From Triangularia verruculosa (lineage: Eukaryota; Ascomycota; Sordariomycetes; Sordariales; Podosporaceae): 64,000 nucleotides of DNA. Position numbers and translations under genes: made by a program. Each line of letters starts with the position of its first letter. The stretch's first letter is position 1. The notes below the pieces were generated by a model. That model did no database searches. It was not told the DNA's origin and was given only the letters and a program-made list of their open reading frames with translations. This document shows positions 21,613-33,324 of the stretch, one piece after another. Location of the stretch: the NCBI GenBank assembly GCA_033296885.1, contig MU863890.1, positions 186,001-250,000 of the forward strand. The letters run 5' to 3'.

Positions 21613-23587
21613 CTACATATCCATGGACTCGGTACCGTTCGCGCCAAAGTTGAAACCACCTTGGCCGCCCTGCTGGGCACCGTTCGCACCAAAACCAAAC
21701 TGCTGAGGCTGACCCATGGACTCATCGGCGTTCTCCTCCTCATCCGAGAAGTACTTCTCGATAATGTTGTAAGCCTTCATGTAGATTTCCTCGTTGGCGT
21801 TGGTCTGGCAGTCGTGAATCTTCTCCATGCCGCCGCACTCCTCAATGAACAAGGCATATCTGTTGATGGACTCGGGACCATCGCCAGCAGCCTGCTTGTC
21901 AAGGTCGCCAACCTTGAGGATGTTCTCCAAGCCGTCGAGGGCAACCTGGATGATCTTGTTGTCTGGGCAAGCGAGGAGGTCGCAAAGAGGCTTGATGCAG
22001 CCCTGGGCAACCAGATAACGAATCTGTTCGGGCTTCTGCAGACCACCCGAGGTGGCGTTGCTGATGGCCCAGCACGCCTCCTTGCGCGTCTTGAGATCGC
22101 CATTAGAGAGCAGATGGATCAAAGGAGGGATGATGTTGGCGTCGATAACCGACTGAATCTGAGCCGAGTTGCCAGCAGTAATGTTGGAAATAGTCCAGCA
22201 GGCCTCCTTGCGAATGCCGTCCTTATTGGAGCTCAAGAGAGACAGAAGGCAGGGGAGGGCGCCGCAGTTGATGATAACTTGGGTCTGAACGTCGTCACCC
22301 GTGACGATGTTGCCGACGGAGCGGAGAGCGGGGGTCTGGACCGAGGTCGAGGCGTGCATGAGGAGCTCCACGAGACGGCGGGGAATGCCAGCCTCGATAA
22401 CAGCTTGGATCTTATCGTTAGCACCATCCGAGAGGTAAGAGATGGCCCAGCAGGCATCGATCAGGACCTCGTCATCCAAAGAATAGACGAGCTTGGCGAG
22501 CACTGGAAGTGCAGGGGCAATCTAAAATAAAATCACCATCAGCACCAAGTTCCACATAGTTTGGCGCAAAAGAGCAGAGGGGATGACATACAGTCGCCCA
22601 GTCGGGCTGAGGAGCCTTGCCGCGGCAGAAGTTGCTCAGAGTCCAGGTGGCATTCCTGAGCATGGAGAGCTTGCGGCTGTCGCCGAGAAGGGCGAGAAGA
22701 GGACGGAGGGCACCCTGGCTCAGGACGAAATCACGGCAGTTAGGCGAGTCGCCAGCAATGTTGCCCAAGGCCCACACAGCCTGCTCGCGGACATCGGGTT
22801 CGGGGCTGCCGAGGAGCTCGACAAAGATGGGAACGGCACCAGCCTCGATAACGACCTGAGTCTGCGCAGCAGAACCCGAGGCAATGTTGGTGAGAGCCCA
22901 GGCGGCCTCGAACTGGACGAGAGTGTGGGGAGAACGGAGGAACTCGACGAATCGGCTAACGACGCCGGTCTTGATAACCTCTTCTATCGGAGGATTGCGC
23001 TCCTTGCTCAGCAGCTTTCTGAATTTGGTGGTGGCCTGGATTTGGGCGTCGATCTGGTCCGAGAAGACGCCAGCGACCATCTGAGGGAGGTCCTCATTGA
23101 GCTGTACACAAATCCGTTAGCATCTTGCCACTTCAATAATTCCAGCAGTCTGGCACGAGAGGCACATCCAAAAGCAGGGGAGGTGGTCGCGGCGTCTTGT
23201 GCCGAATGCGGCCCCAGTCGCCCAGCAGCAACCACAACATGCAGCGGGGTACAAGTGGGGTGGAAATGAGAGGATGATGTTGGAGCGCAAGATGGCCAAC
23301 ACAAGGGCAGAGGGGGGTTCTAGAAGAGGGGGACAGAGGAAAAAAAAACATACCTGGGACTCGCTGGGAGGGTTCTCATCATCACTATCGGGGGCAGCAC
23401 CGAGAGACGCGCCAGGGCGGTCGGCGCCAGTCCCAATGCCACGGCGCTTGGCCAAGTTCTCCTCGCGCTTCGCCTTGCGGATCTCAACCTGCTGCTCCTC
23501 GCGGCGGCGACGGAGCTCCTCGGGCTTGAATGTGTTCTTCGCCTTGAACTGAGTTCTGCGATGCTCGGGGATGTAACGTTCAGACAT
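21613..23587 (-). CDS. SRP1: Importin subunit alpha (karyopherin alpha)
   Basis: Adaptor that binds classical nuclear localisation signals and importin beta for nuclear import. Three exons: 23354-23587, 22592-23101 and 21613-22521; 550 aa, the usual family length. The importin-beta-binding domain is residues 1 to about 60 (MSERYIPEHRRTQFKAKNTF, then RRRREEQQVEIRKAKREE and NLAKRRG). Ten ARM repeats follow with the classic NLS-pocket pattern, for example FEAAWALTNIASG, EQAVWALGNIAGDSP, RNATWTLSNFCRGK, IDACWAISYLSDG, KEACWTISNITAGN and KEACWAISNATSGG. The acidic end (IEKYFSDEEENADES) and the Gly/Asn/Phe-rich tail are also typical. Intron 1 is 252 nt, long for this window; it splits SESQ from LNEDLPQMVAGV. 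Intron 2 (22522-22591) is 70 nt. Divergent from POT1. Confidence 0.96.
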
Positions 23588-24147
23588 GATGTCGGTTCGC
23601 CGATAGGGGGAGCTGCGAGGTGGCGGACTGTATAACTCGGCAAGGGGGAACTCGGGAGAGACTGAGCGTGATGTCTATAGTGGATGGGTCCTTTTTCCGG
23701 GCGAGAGTGAGCAGACCAAGCAGAATAAGGCGGATTGGAAGATGCGCCAAAGGAAAAAAGTTTTCGCTTTTTGGCTTGGGTGATGAAAGGTCTGGAGTTG
23801 CAGAAACTGAAAATGAAAATGGGGTCTCCTTCTGGGCTTTGGCTGGCGCCCCCGCCTGCGCAAGGATCAGTTTGGGCTAGGTTGTGCCCCACCCTGCCTA
23901 AGGCAGAAACTTACCCCTCCACTCCACCTCCACAGAAGAGGCAAGAGGCAAGATGCTCAGACAAAGAAGCGCACGGGCCACAGCATGTGCTTCCGCGTAT
24001 CATTGGTGGCAGCCAGTGCGACCTACCGCTGCGCAATGAGACGCGTTCATTGAGGGACGCGTTGAGCGCTGAAGCGATGCGGGGTGCCGACACAAGCCAT
24101 CCACAACACCCATTATCTAGTCCCATCTCCCAAGACACTTTCCAACA
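23588..24147. promoter_or_regulatory. Divergent promoter region importin alpha / POT1
   Basis: 560 bp between the start codons of two essential-type genes. I see no TATA box, RNA gene or repeat. Confidence 0.45.
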
Positions 24148-26310
24148 ATGTCTTCCCCGGGAGAGGGAGATCTCCCAAAGGGGTTCATTCCTCTTCGGGA
24201 GATATTGGACCAAAAGTACGAACCCGGGAGGATAGTCAATATCATGGGCTCCGTCATTGACTGCCAGGTTCCTTTTAAAACCAGCAAAGGTATGTTTGTT
24301 TGTGCTACGCACTAGTCTCGCCCAAACTAACCGAAAGCTCCAGACTTCAAGGCAACATGGTCCCTCATCGACCGGTCCATTGAGGATGAGCCTTATGGTA
24401 TCAAGCTCAATATCTTCCGACCTCGCGAGGCCGACATCCCCGAGATCAATTACCAGGATGTCGTCGTTCTCCGGAAGGTCAAGGTTCAGAGATATGGTGC
24501 CAACCAGTCTCTGATCACCAACCACGAAACCTCCATCAGGGTCTATGAGTCTTCCAAGATCCCCAAACCGCCTAAAAACGCACATCTTGCCTTGAGGTCT
24601 TGTCCCAAGAGGGATGAACGCCCAGAACTGGCCCCAGAGATCCACCTCTTTGTATCAGCATTCTACCACAAGCTAGACAAGAGCAATGCCCCTTTAGAGG
24701 ACGTCTTTCGAGAGGCGGCTCAACGGTCCTCCAACATCCGGGACAAATTCAGCTTGCTTCAAGACGTACAAGCAGAAAAGTTCTACGATTTGATAGTCCG
24801 AGTGGTGCGAAGACCTCACCTCGACACCTATAATCAACTATCAACCGTCTATGTGTCCGATTACACGGAGAATGAGGCTTTCCACGACCATGTCCTCGAG
24901 AACCTCGCCCAAAATGAAGGGGGGGATGAATGGGGCTACACCTCATCAACCCAGCCTGAACCCCCATCAGAGAAATGGATCGCTCCCGAAGGCAAAAAGT
25001 CCATTCAAATCACTTGTTGGGAGCCTCACTCCCGCGTTTTACAAGATGATGATGTAAAGCTCGGCTCCTGGATCAAGCTTAAAAACGTGCAAATTAAATA
25101 CGGCCGTGATTTCAAGCATTTGGAAGGCTTTTTGCGAGAAGATCAGAAATATCCAGACAAAATCAACATACACCCTCTCAACCTAGAGGACCGCGAGAAC
25201 ATGGACGACCGCCTCAAAGAAGCTTTGCGCCGCGTCAAGGCTTCAGACAAGGAGAAGAGGAAGGTGATCAAGGACATCAAATCTGCCCAGCTTGCAGGCC
25301 AGAAGCGGAAGGCTTCAGAGGTGCAGGTTACCGAGGAGCAGCCCGTTACCAACTCTAAACAACGCCGGCGGGAGAGCAGGGCATTGAAACAGAAGGAGAA
25401 AGAGGAAGAGGCTCAAAAGGCTCGCCAAAGCTCAGTCGCCGCCGCACCGATCGCCCTAAATACGAATAATGAGCCGCCACCAAAGCAGAACCCAAACCAA
25501 GATCTCATCCGTGCCGGAAACCCGCATGTAATGTGCGAACAAATTAAAGTCGCCCCAACCACCATCAAAACAATGCTCCAGCCCAGCTACATGCACGTCA
25601 AGATTGGCGAGGGCACCGTCAAGGTCCCAGTCCCGTTCGTCAACCAGAAATACCTATCCTTCGTCCGCGTCGTCGATTTCTTTCCATCTTCCCCCGAGGA
25701 CTTTGCCGTCAGCCGCAAAATCACCCAGTACCAAGACCTCTCCGACAGCGACGACAGCGACCAATCATCCTCCCTCGACGAAGACGAATCTTCCGGCGGC
25801 GATAACGACCCCACCGTGAAGCGGGTATGGGAGTGGCGGTTCGCCCTGCTTCTCGAGGACGCCAGCGAGGAGGAGGATTCGTCTCCGGCCCAGGTGTGGA
25901 CGGTGATCGACAATAACTCAGGCCAGTGTCTGACCAACCTTGACGCCGATGACCTCCGGAACAACACGGAACGTCTAGTTCAGCTTCGGGATACGATGCG
26001 GATTCTGTGGGGTAACCTCGAGGATGTCAAGAAGTCGAGAACACAAACCTCTATACAAAGACCGGTATCTAGAGGCAGTTCAAGACCGGGATCTAGGAGT
26101 GGTGGCGGCAATAACCTGAAAATGCCCGCCCTTGACTCTGATGAGGAGGACCAACCTGATGTACAGGAGAAATCAGAGCCAAAGGAGACGGTGGCGCTGG
26201 TCAACAAGCCGTTTATGTGCTGTATCAAGCAATATGGAGTCAAGATGGGAAGGAAGGATCAATGGATGCGCGTGTTTGCGATGGATGGGGTTTGCATCAA
26301 GAATAGGTGA
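24148..26310 (+). CDS. POT1: Protection of telomeres protein POT1
   Basis: Shelterin-type protein binding the single-stranded G-rich telomere overhang. Exons 24148-24289 and 24344-26310, with a 54-nt intron (GTATGT...ACTAACC...CTCCAG); 702 aa. Start MSSPGEGDLPKGFIPLREIL. The first OB fold (Telo_bind) spans about residues 12-150: GRIVNIMGSVIDCQVP, then DFKATWSLIDRS and EPYGIKLNIFRP, then DVVVLRKVKVQRYGANQSLI. A second OB-like domain follows (SIQITCWEPHSRVL, then VKLGSWIKLKNVQIKYG and HLEGFLREDQKYP). The middle is charged, with many Lys/Glu (KRKASEVQ, RRRESRALKQKEKEEE). The C-terminal third (about 430-702) contains YMHVKIGEGTVKVPVPFVNQ and WRFALLLEDASEEE and may be the TPP1-interacting or OB3 region. 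No sign of damage. Confidence 0.9.
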
Positions 26311-26700
26311 TCAAACTACCAGCAACGCGCTGCCGGCAGGGATCATATCTGCAACAGCAGCCAGCGGACTGCTTGTCCTGTTATCGTGTGGAAACAATCA
26401 ACTGCGAGTGGTGTGTTTCTTGAAGGTTATGGGACGGATATTTTTTTTCTTTGGCTTTTATACTTTGTACTTCTCACCACCATGGTTCTAGCGAAGGCGT
26501 TTATGAAGGGACATTTGCAGGCATAACAATTAAGCAAGCATGGGAGGATTATCAACGGACGAAACCTAAGCAGAGGGTAGGTTGGGTGTGGGCATGGAGA
26601 TGGATGTCTGCGTTATGTAATTTCCGCAAAAAGTCTCTTGAATTACTACAAAAGACATGTATACTAGACTTTAGTATAATATTGAGTGTGTGCGCAATGT
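26311..26700. other. 3' flank of POT1
   Basis: About 390 bp of AT-rich 3' flank with no gene seen. Confidence 0.3.
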
Positions 26701-27050
26701 ATCACTGTGGTTTGAAAGTAAGAGTTTCAATGGCCCGTGCTAGCTTTTTCTTCAACCTCTGTTGGATTATGTTTAATTATCCCTCCCACTACAGGATTTA
26801 TATAGGTAAACGGGTAGTTAAATACTAGGTAATATGAATTTAAGGTGGGGTAGACTATTTACCGCCCTTCGGTAGGTAATAGGAAGCTACTTTTTCTATA
26901 TTACTTGATCCGAGGAGCACCTAGCACCTAAGCCTATAAGCAAAATTCCATGTAAACCAGGCCTTTTCTAACTCTGGAGATCGAGGTTAATAAAAAACCT
27001 GAGTTAACACGGGCCACCGAAACTCTTACTTTCAAGCTACAGCATATGAT
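26701..27050. mobile_element. Degenerate MITE-like element with terminal inverted repeats
   Basis: The left arm around 26705-26760 and the right arm around 26985-27045 are imperfect inverted repeats about 55 bp long. Their shared core is TTGAAAGTAAGAGTTTC, then (A/G)(A/G)TGGCCCGTG, then a T-rich stretch ending in AACCTC. Differences in the aligned core are mostly transitions (CAATGG vs CGGTGG, GCTAGC vs GTTAAC). The interior is AT-rich and noncoding, with a small central palindrome CTATTTACCG...CGGTAGGTAATAG (26853-26882). The size (about 340 bp) and absence of coding potential fit a MITE or solo inverted-repeat relic. A target-site duplication cannot be fixed; GTATCA occurs at both outer edges but with uneven spacing. 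Confidence 0.5.
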
Positions 27051-27469
27051 ACTGGGGCCAGTATCTATCTTTGTGTCTTCGGTCTATTGACAGGCCCTAG
27101 CATACGTTCACCTTTACTGTGACAGGTTGTAGTAGCGTAGATCTCTTAATACATAAGCATGAGCTGGAGTTTCAGCTCCAGCATCCTTGCAGAAAGGTAA
27201 GGTAGGTAGAGTTTGCAGCGTATAAACATGGGCGACCCTCGACTTCATAAAAGTATGGACTGTAGGAAGGTGATTGGTGGAACATGAGGCTAGCACATGG
27301 GCGGAGATCTCCGTCAAGTGCACACCCAACCACTTGAAGCAGGGCAGGCTCAGCGGGTGACGGCAAGGCTGGGGTATACACACCTACTACATACTCTAAT
27401 CTGTCCATGACCCTAATATTCACGTCCACGTACAGTCCAGGAATATAACTACACGGAAAGCCATCAGCA
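27051..27469. other. Spacer between MITE-like element and DUF6594 gene
   Basis: About 420 bp with no gene recognised; presumed promoter of the downstream membrane-protein gene. Confidence 0.3.
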
Positions 27470-28561
27470 ATGGAACCTCTCGTCATCATGAACCCCACAG
27501 AACAACCCGACCTCGAGGCTGCGGAGGAAAACGCCCGGAAACCGGTAGAAGTCTCCTCCCAAGAGTCCCCCGCGTCCCCATCGTCACCCAAACCACAGAG
27601 GCAACATACCCTGATTAGAGAAATTGCGTCAGAGAGCGGTCCTGAAAGATATATAATGCAGTCGCTAACGACAGGAGATCTGTGGGCTCTGCCGGAGGTC
27701 AGGTCCGACTCCAACTGGAGATGGAAGTGCCATGAGGCCCTGACCGCTGTGCGTCGTTGGTCGCACCTGCCCCCCAGAACTGGCAAGGCCGAGATATCTC
27801 AGACAGAACCAAACAGCTAAACTCCGGCCGCAGAATCTGAACATGAAATAAAATTGGACCTGCTTCATCGATACAATATCCTATCCCTTCGCTCTCGGCT
27901 GTTCCATTTTTTGCAAGGCAGGATGGAGCTAACTGACGAGGCCACTCTGGAAAGTGTTAGCCAGGAGCTAAATCGGTATTGTAAGTAGCTTAAGGTATGT
28001 GATCCAAGCAATCATGATGATAATTAATCTAACCAGTTGTATACGCAACCAGCAACCGCAGTGCGGAATTACCGCTTGTTTCGAGAGGACATGCATCTCT
28101 TCGCTCACGACAGCGCCTTCGACGAGATTGTTTCGAACATGGCCGCACTACACGACCTGAGGGCGGTTCAACGAACCGAGCCCAACAACCCGAACTCTAA
28201 AAATGGGGAGAAAATCGACAAACTCCGAGAAAAGATCGATCACGCCTTCGTCTCGGCCGTTCGTCTAACAACATCCGGGATAACAGCAGACAGCAAGGCC
28301 AAAGCCAAGAAGGCTCTAGCATCCCGTCTGCTCATGGCCTTGGGCGGCGCAGTGGCCTTGGTTGGGCCGATGCTGGTCATGGTATTGCACCCGACCAAGC
28401 TGACGAGCATTCTCACCACGTCCTGCTGTGTGATTGCGGCCGCTGTTTGCCTGGCCGTTTTCATGGTGGATTCCCAACCGAAGGATGTTCTTGCGTGTAC
28501 GGCTGCGTATGCTGCGGTATTGGTTGTCTTTGTTGGAACGGGCGGAGGAGTGGGAGGCTAG
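27470..28561 (+). CDS. DUF6594-type fungal membrane protein, structure of 5' half uncertain
   Basis: Fungal family of unknown function with a C-terminal three-helix membrane segment. The C-terminal exon (28053-28561) is clear: KKALASRLLMALGGAVALV, then VMVLHPTKLTSILTTSCC and DSQPKDVLACTAAYAAVLVVF match the family's three transmembrane helices, which share the HPTKLT and QPKDVLA-type blocks. The exon before it (ending 27980) encodes LDLLHRYNILSLRSRL and LESVSQELNRY. A 72-nt intron (GTAAGT...CTAACC...ACCAG, 27981-28052) joins RY to STAVRNYR. Upstream, the frame from 27470 (MEPLVIMNPTEQP) is open except for TAA at 27818-27820, followed in frame by TPAAESEHEIKLD. Either an unspotted intron removes the TAA (one frame-compatible possibility is 27756-27833, weak donor) or the gene carries a nonsense change. 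Confidence 0.6.
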
Positions 28562-29264
28562 CTAATAACTGACGGATCAGGTGGGTCAGCGTCAATGTTT
28601 GCCATTGATGACATTTTCTATCATCTTGCCGTCCTTGAACGTTTGTGTCTCGGCCGATGCCAAGATTTGATGCCAAAGAGGAGTTTAGGAGTTTGGGGGT
28701 TAGGGGCTCAGGGGTTCAGGGGCTTCCCCAGGGCAACATGGGGACTGTAAACAGTATTTTGCTAAAAATCGATAAAAAGCCTACCTTATATAAAGTCTTA
28801 GATGCTCAGACCATCCACACCCCATACCTCCCTCAACTGGCCAATCAAAACCCACCTCAGCGCTTGATTCAGTGTTTGCGAGATCGAGGAGAGCAAATCA
28901 CCAGCAATGCCAGTCCTAAGCATAGCAAGCTAGATATATTCATACAAAACCCTAACTAGGTATTTTGACGCCCTTACTCCATGCTTGATACACATCCATA
29001 GCATGCTATTGACACTCCACCTCAAACAAAACCTCAAACAAAACACTGAGACCTCCCCCGTTTTGTTCTGCAACTGAAAAGCAATAATGAGATCAATAAC
29101 ACAAAAAAAGCAAATACATAATCTAACACTTCAGAACAACGAAAAAAGGTTAACCCCCGCCGCCCCACCGATATCCCATATCCCATTCCTTTCCCAGTTC
29201 ATTTCGTAATTAAACACAATTCCCAATTCACTTTAAAACAACAGCCCACACACACAGGATATGT
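28562..29264. other. Convergent intergenic, DUF6594 gene / SCC3
   Basis: 703 bp, AT-rich in its second half, holding the two 3' flanks. It includes a short GGGGTT/CAGGGG-like stretch at 28692-28735. I see no gene. Confidence 0.35.
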
Positions 29265-32200
29265 TCAATCTCCTATAACACTATCCTCCTCCATCCTCTC
29301 CCCCCCATCCCCATCCCCACCCCCATCAATAACCTCCTCCTCCCCATCCCCCAACCCCCTCCTCCTCAAATCCTCTTCCGTCCCCTCCCCCTCCTCAATC
29401 GGATCCTCCTCCAACTCCAACTCAACCTCCGACAACTCACTATCATCCTCCCCATCCACCACAATCTCCTCACTCAACTTCTTACCCCCCCCTCCCCCTC
29501 CCACTGCCGCCCCACCATTCCCACCACCATTGCCACCCTTCACCCCCCCAGCACCCCTCTTCATCCCCTTAACAACCCTCCTATGCCGATTCGCATGCTT
29601 CTCCACCCGATCCCTCAATTTCCCCTCATCCAAATACGCCAACACCTCCTTCAAATTCCCCCCCAACTTACTCTGATTCCTCATCATCCTCTTCCTCAAC
29701 CTCCCCCCACTCCCCTGTTGATCCAGCATCTTCGCCAACATCGCCAACACATACTTCCCCGCCAGCTCACACAGCGCCCTCTCCAACCTCAACTCCTTCC
29801 CCTTCCTCTCCACCGGCGTCATCAACTCCTCCTCCCCCTCCTCATCATCCGACAGCTCCTCATCAATCGGATCCTCATCCTCCGCCGGCTCGTTCAGCGT
29901 CCTCTTCAAACACTTCGCATACGCCCTCTCCGCCGCATCAAATATCTCAATCAGCTCATTGGTCAAGTCAGGGCGTATCGCCTCCAAAAGCGGCTCCAAA
30001 TCCGGGTACGATCTCGGAGACGCCGCCCCCTGCGTCGACTGCTGAGCTATCGCCGTCCTCAGCGTCGCGAAGCACACGTGTAAATCGCACAGACCCCCCG
30101 TGGAGAAGAGCCGGAGCTCGTCGTTTGTTCCTCGAGACGAGAGCGTCCAGATCAAATTGCGCGAGTAGTCTTGTCGGAGGGAGTTGAGATCGAGGATGGT
30201 TTCCCGGGAGATATCCGCGCGGGACTGGACGCTGCCGATCAGCGACCGTACTTTCCACATAAAGTAGAACTGAACGGTTGAGACGGCAAAAGAAACAGCT
30301 TCGTCTTCGAGGTCATCGAGCGTCTCGTCGACGGCGTCGAGTTTGCCGCGGTGGATGATCTTGATGAGGAGCTCAATGGCGGGGTTGTCCGAGGACTCGA
30401 GAAACTCGGTTGGGTTGGCTATTGACGCGAGCTTGGACATCTTGAGGAGAATGTTGCCTAGGCCGGTGATGGTTGGTGGGTCCATGTTGCCGCGGATGGA
30501 GAGTTCGTTGTTCTTGTCAAAGTGACGGAGAGCGTTGATGACGATTTCCCAGAGGTCGGCAATCTTGCTGTCGGTGATTTCTTGGAGCTCATCGTGCTTG
30601 CGAGCGTGCAGAAGGGCAGCGGTGGCTTCTGTAAGGACACCGCGGTCAACGTGGCGGTCGAACTGGGTGCAAATCTCGTCTAGGAGGCGGCTGAAGGTGG
30701 TGGAATCTTGCCGGAGCTGTTGGAAGATGTCAAGCGGGAGAGAATGTTCAAGCCGCAGCACTATCACAGCGGTCTTCTCGTCGGCGCCAAACTTGTTCAG
30801 CAGACGAGGGATGTTCGCCGCCAGGTGTATCGCGGATTCCTCAGCAGCATCAGCTGCGTCTGTTCGGGGTTTTCTCCGATGCCTATCAACTTCAGTGGTC
30901 GGTGATAGACTAAGCTTGACAGCCGACGCTAGGATCTCGAGGATAATAGCCTCCTCATGGCCCTCTGGCGCCACCGCAGCCTTAAAAGCGGCTTCATTAG
31001 AGTTGCTCTTGGACGCTCGGGACTTGGACTTGGACTTTGTGCTGGTGGTGTGATCGTGAAGAAGATAACCAGAGAGGATCTCCCAGTTCTTCACTTGGTC
31101 GATCTTCTCATACAGGACCTGCGAGGCGAGAGATATCCTCGTCTCTGGCGCCACAGCCTGAATCATCTCCACGGCAATATCGAGGCCGCGCGGTGGGGCA
31201 GTACTAATCTCCTCTTCCAGCTGCGCGTCGTATGCAGCAAGAAGCTCAGCGAGGCACTTGATGCTGATCCAATCCCGACGAGGCGAGGAATAGTCGTCGT
31301 CGTCTTCTTCGCCGAGCACCTCGTCAATCACATCGCTGCCACCCAGCTGCTCGACCTTGCCCTCGATCGAATCATTGACGCAGCCGGCAAAGAAGTCAAT
31401 AACAGCTCTCCGGACACGCAACTCCGAGTCGAATATTAACCGGCCAATCGAGTCAATCTCATCTGGCTCCAGCATGCCGGTGTCCTTGAGGATGTGGATG
31501 GCGAGAATAGCAGCCACTCGAACGCTGACATCAGAGTCCTTGGTCGCCATCTCGACGAGGCGTGGTCTGAACCTGTCAATGAAGTGGCCAAGCTTCTCGG
31601 CATCACGCTTAAACAGTCGAGTGACCTGCTTCAGGGACTCCAGTCTTGTTTGTGGCATCACATCGGTCAACATCCACCCCAGATACCTCAAATACTCTGG
31701 CGTCTCGAACTGTGTGGGCAGATTCCAGATCCAGCCACCAAGAGCCTCCACACACTCGCAGCGGATTCTGGCGTCAACGTCTCGGTAACGCTGGAGGAAC
31801 ACAGTGTCGAAGAAATCCAGGATCTGCGCCTGGCAGATGGACTGACTCTCTTCGGCTTCCTTTAGATTCTTCTCAATCACAGCAAGACGCTCCTTGTTCT
31901 TGCCCTTGCGTTTCTTCTCTGCGTCAAGCTGGTGCGTCATTTTGCTGACACGATCGTCCAGTTTCTTGGCAATCTCAACCAAAGCAGCCTCCATGGCAAG
32001 TGCAACGGTAGTTGCCGTATGTCTGAAGGGACGAAGAGTAGACGACGACATGGAGGCCACCCATCTGGCAATGTTTTCCATCAACGCAGTGTCTTTGTAC
32101 AGAATGTCGGTCTCGTGTAGGACCGTCAATAGCGATTTGAAGAAGCCGACCAAAAGGTCGCGGAAGGATCTGGTAGTTTTGGACTTTGCGACCAAGGGGT

Positions 32201-33015
32201 AGTCTGTGATGCCCTCCTAGTCGGACTGTTAGCACCTGCCTGGAAGCTAGATTCATATGGGTTGGCCTACCTCAGTGTAGACGTTCTGTAGATCCGCCAG
32301 TCTGTTGGAGCAGTTTTCGGGATCTCGGATATCATCCGGCGTGACCTGCTGGTCACACCCAGCCGAAAGCAAGATGCAATTTACGAGTTCCGCCACGGCA
32401 GCCGCATCGTCTGCCTGGTATTTGTGGTACCACTCTGTCGCAACTTTGTCTGAGGAGTCGCCAGAAGCAAATATGTCGGCTGTGAATCGGTCAGTACGCA
32501 ATCCTCAGCAGCGCGACAGCCAAGCGCCCCCTGATAGCTCTGTACGCACCATAAAGCCCGACATCTGTTGGACGCGTGATGGCGAGCCGAACCGCCTTCT
32601 TTGGCCTGCTCGGCAGATGGCCGACTATTTGGTCATGACTGGGCGCATCACCATTGGTCTTTGGTTTTTTCGTTGCTGGTTTTCTCGGCCGTGCTGATGA
32701 AGACGGAGCCTTCTTTTTCTTCTTTGCGCGCCGTGGTTCTTCCGTGGCCGTCTCGGATCCATCGTCGTCGTCGCTCGCATTGTTGTCCTCTTCATCATCA
32801 GGGGCCTCGTTCTCGGCATCATCGTTTTCCTGGTCGTCATCTTCATCATCGTTATCGGCGGCGCGCTTGCGCTTGCTGGCGACGGGCGCATCGGGGGTGA
32901 ATTTGGAGGGTGCTTTGGAGACGCGTCCCGAGCGGCGCGCCGAAGAGGTGGGAGCCGGGGAGCCCGTCGCGTTGTTGTCTGAGGTTTCCATGAGGGGCTG
33001 TCGTCTGGATAGCAT
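29265..33015 (-). CDS. SCC3: Cohesin subunit SCC3 / STAG
   Basis: HEAT-repeat subunit of the cohesin ring, contacting the kleisin and promoting DNA loading. Exons 32550-33015, 32271-32479 and 29265-32216, with introns of 70 and 54 nt; 1208 aa. The N-terminus is disordered, acidic and basic in blocks (RRSGRVSKAPSKF, then ENDDAENEAPDDEED and RRAKKKKKAPSSS). The STAG domain follows (DYPLVAKSKTTRSFRDLLVG, then ENIARWVASMSSSTLRPFRH and TATTVALAMEAALVEIAKKL). The stromalin conservative domain shows QRYRDVDARIRCECVEALGG, TPEYLRYLGWMLTDVM and ESLKQVTRLFKRD. The C-terminal end is a Gly/Asp/Glu-rich disordered tail. ATG at 33015 (MLSRRQPLMETSD) is the longest start; METSDNN at 32991 is equally plausible. 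DNA for the C-terminal tail is unusually C-rich on the plus strand. Confidence 0.93.
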
Positions 33016-33324
33016 CACATTTGTCGGCTGAAGGGGACAAAGAGGGCTTTTCCAAACACAGGAACTGGCTGCGATTTGGGGGCAATTGACGCGTCTTCTT
33101 CGGTGGGAGCGTCGGTGCGATCACCAGATTATTTTGGCGGACTGAGTCGCTTCTCCCCCACCAACATGGCACTGTGCACTGACCACATTGGACCACAATC
33201 AGCGGCGTATGCACCTACCGGGGCCTATGGTCCCCTATCGCTAACCGCCCCTGCAGCGGTGACGCAAGCGTTTACATGCATCGGCTTCCAGTTGTTGTCA
33301 TTCATCATGGGGATTGATTTTGTA
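33016..33324. promoter_or_regulatory. SCC3 promoter / UreD 3' flank
   Basis: 309 bp separating the SCC3 start from the 3' end of the ureD-like gene on the same strand. No gene seen. Confidence 0.35.

Noticed and set aside
21583..22530. 315-codon plus-strand frame opposite importin alpha
   Set aside because: It is the antisense shadow of the ARM repeats, with no recognisable family and no start context.
29583..30083. Plus-strand frame rich in Pro/Leu/His/Gln opposite SCC3
   Set aside because: Antisense of the C-rich SCC3 tail; low complexity and no family.
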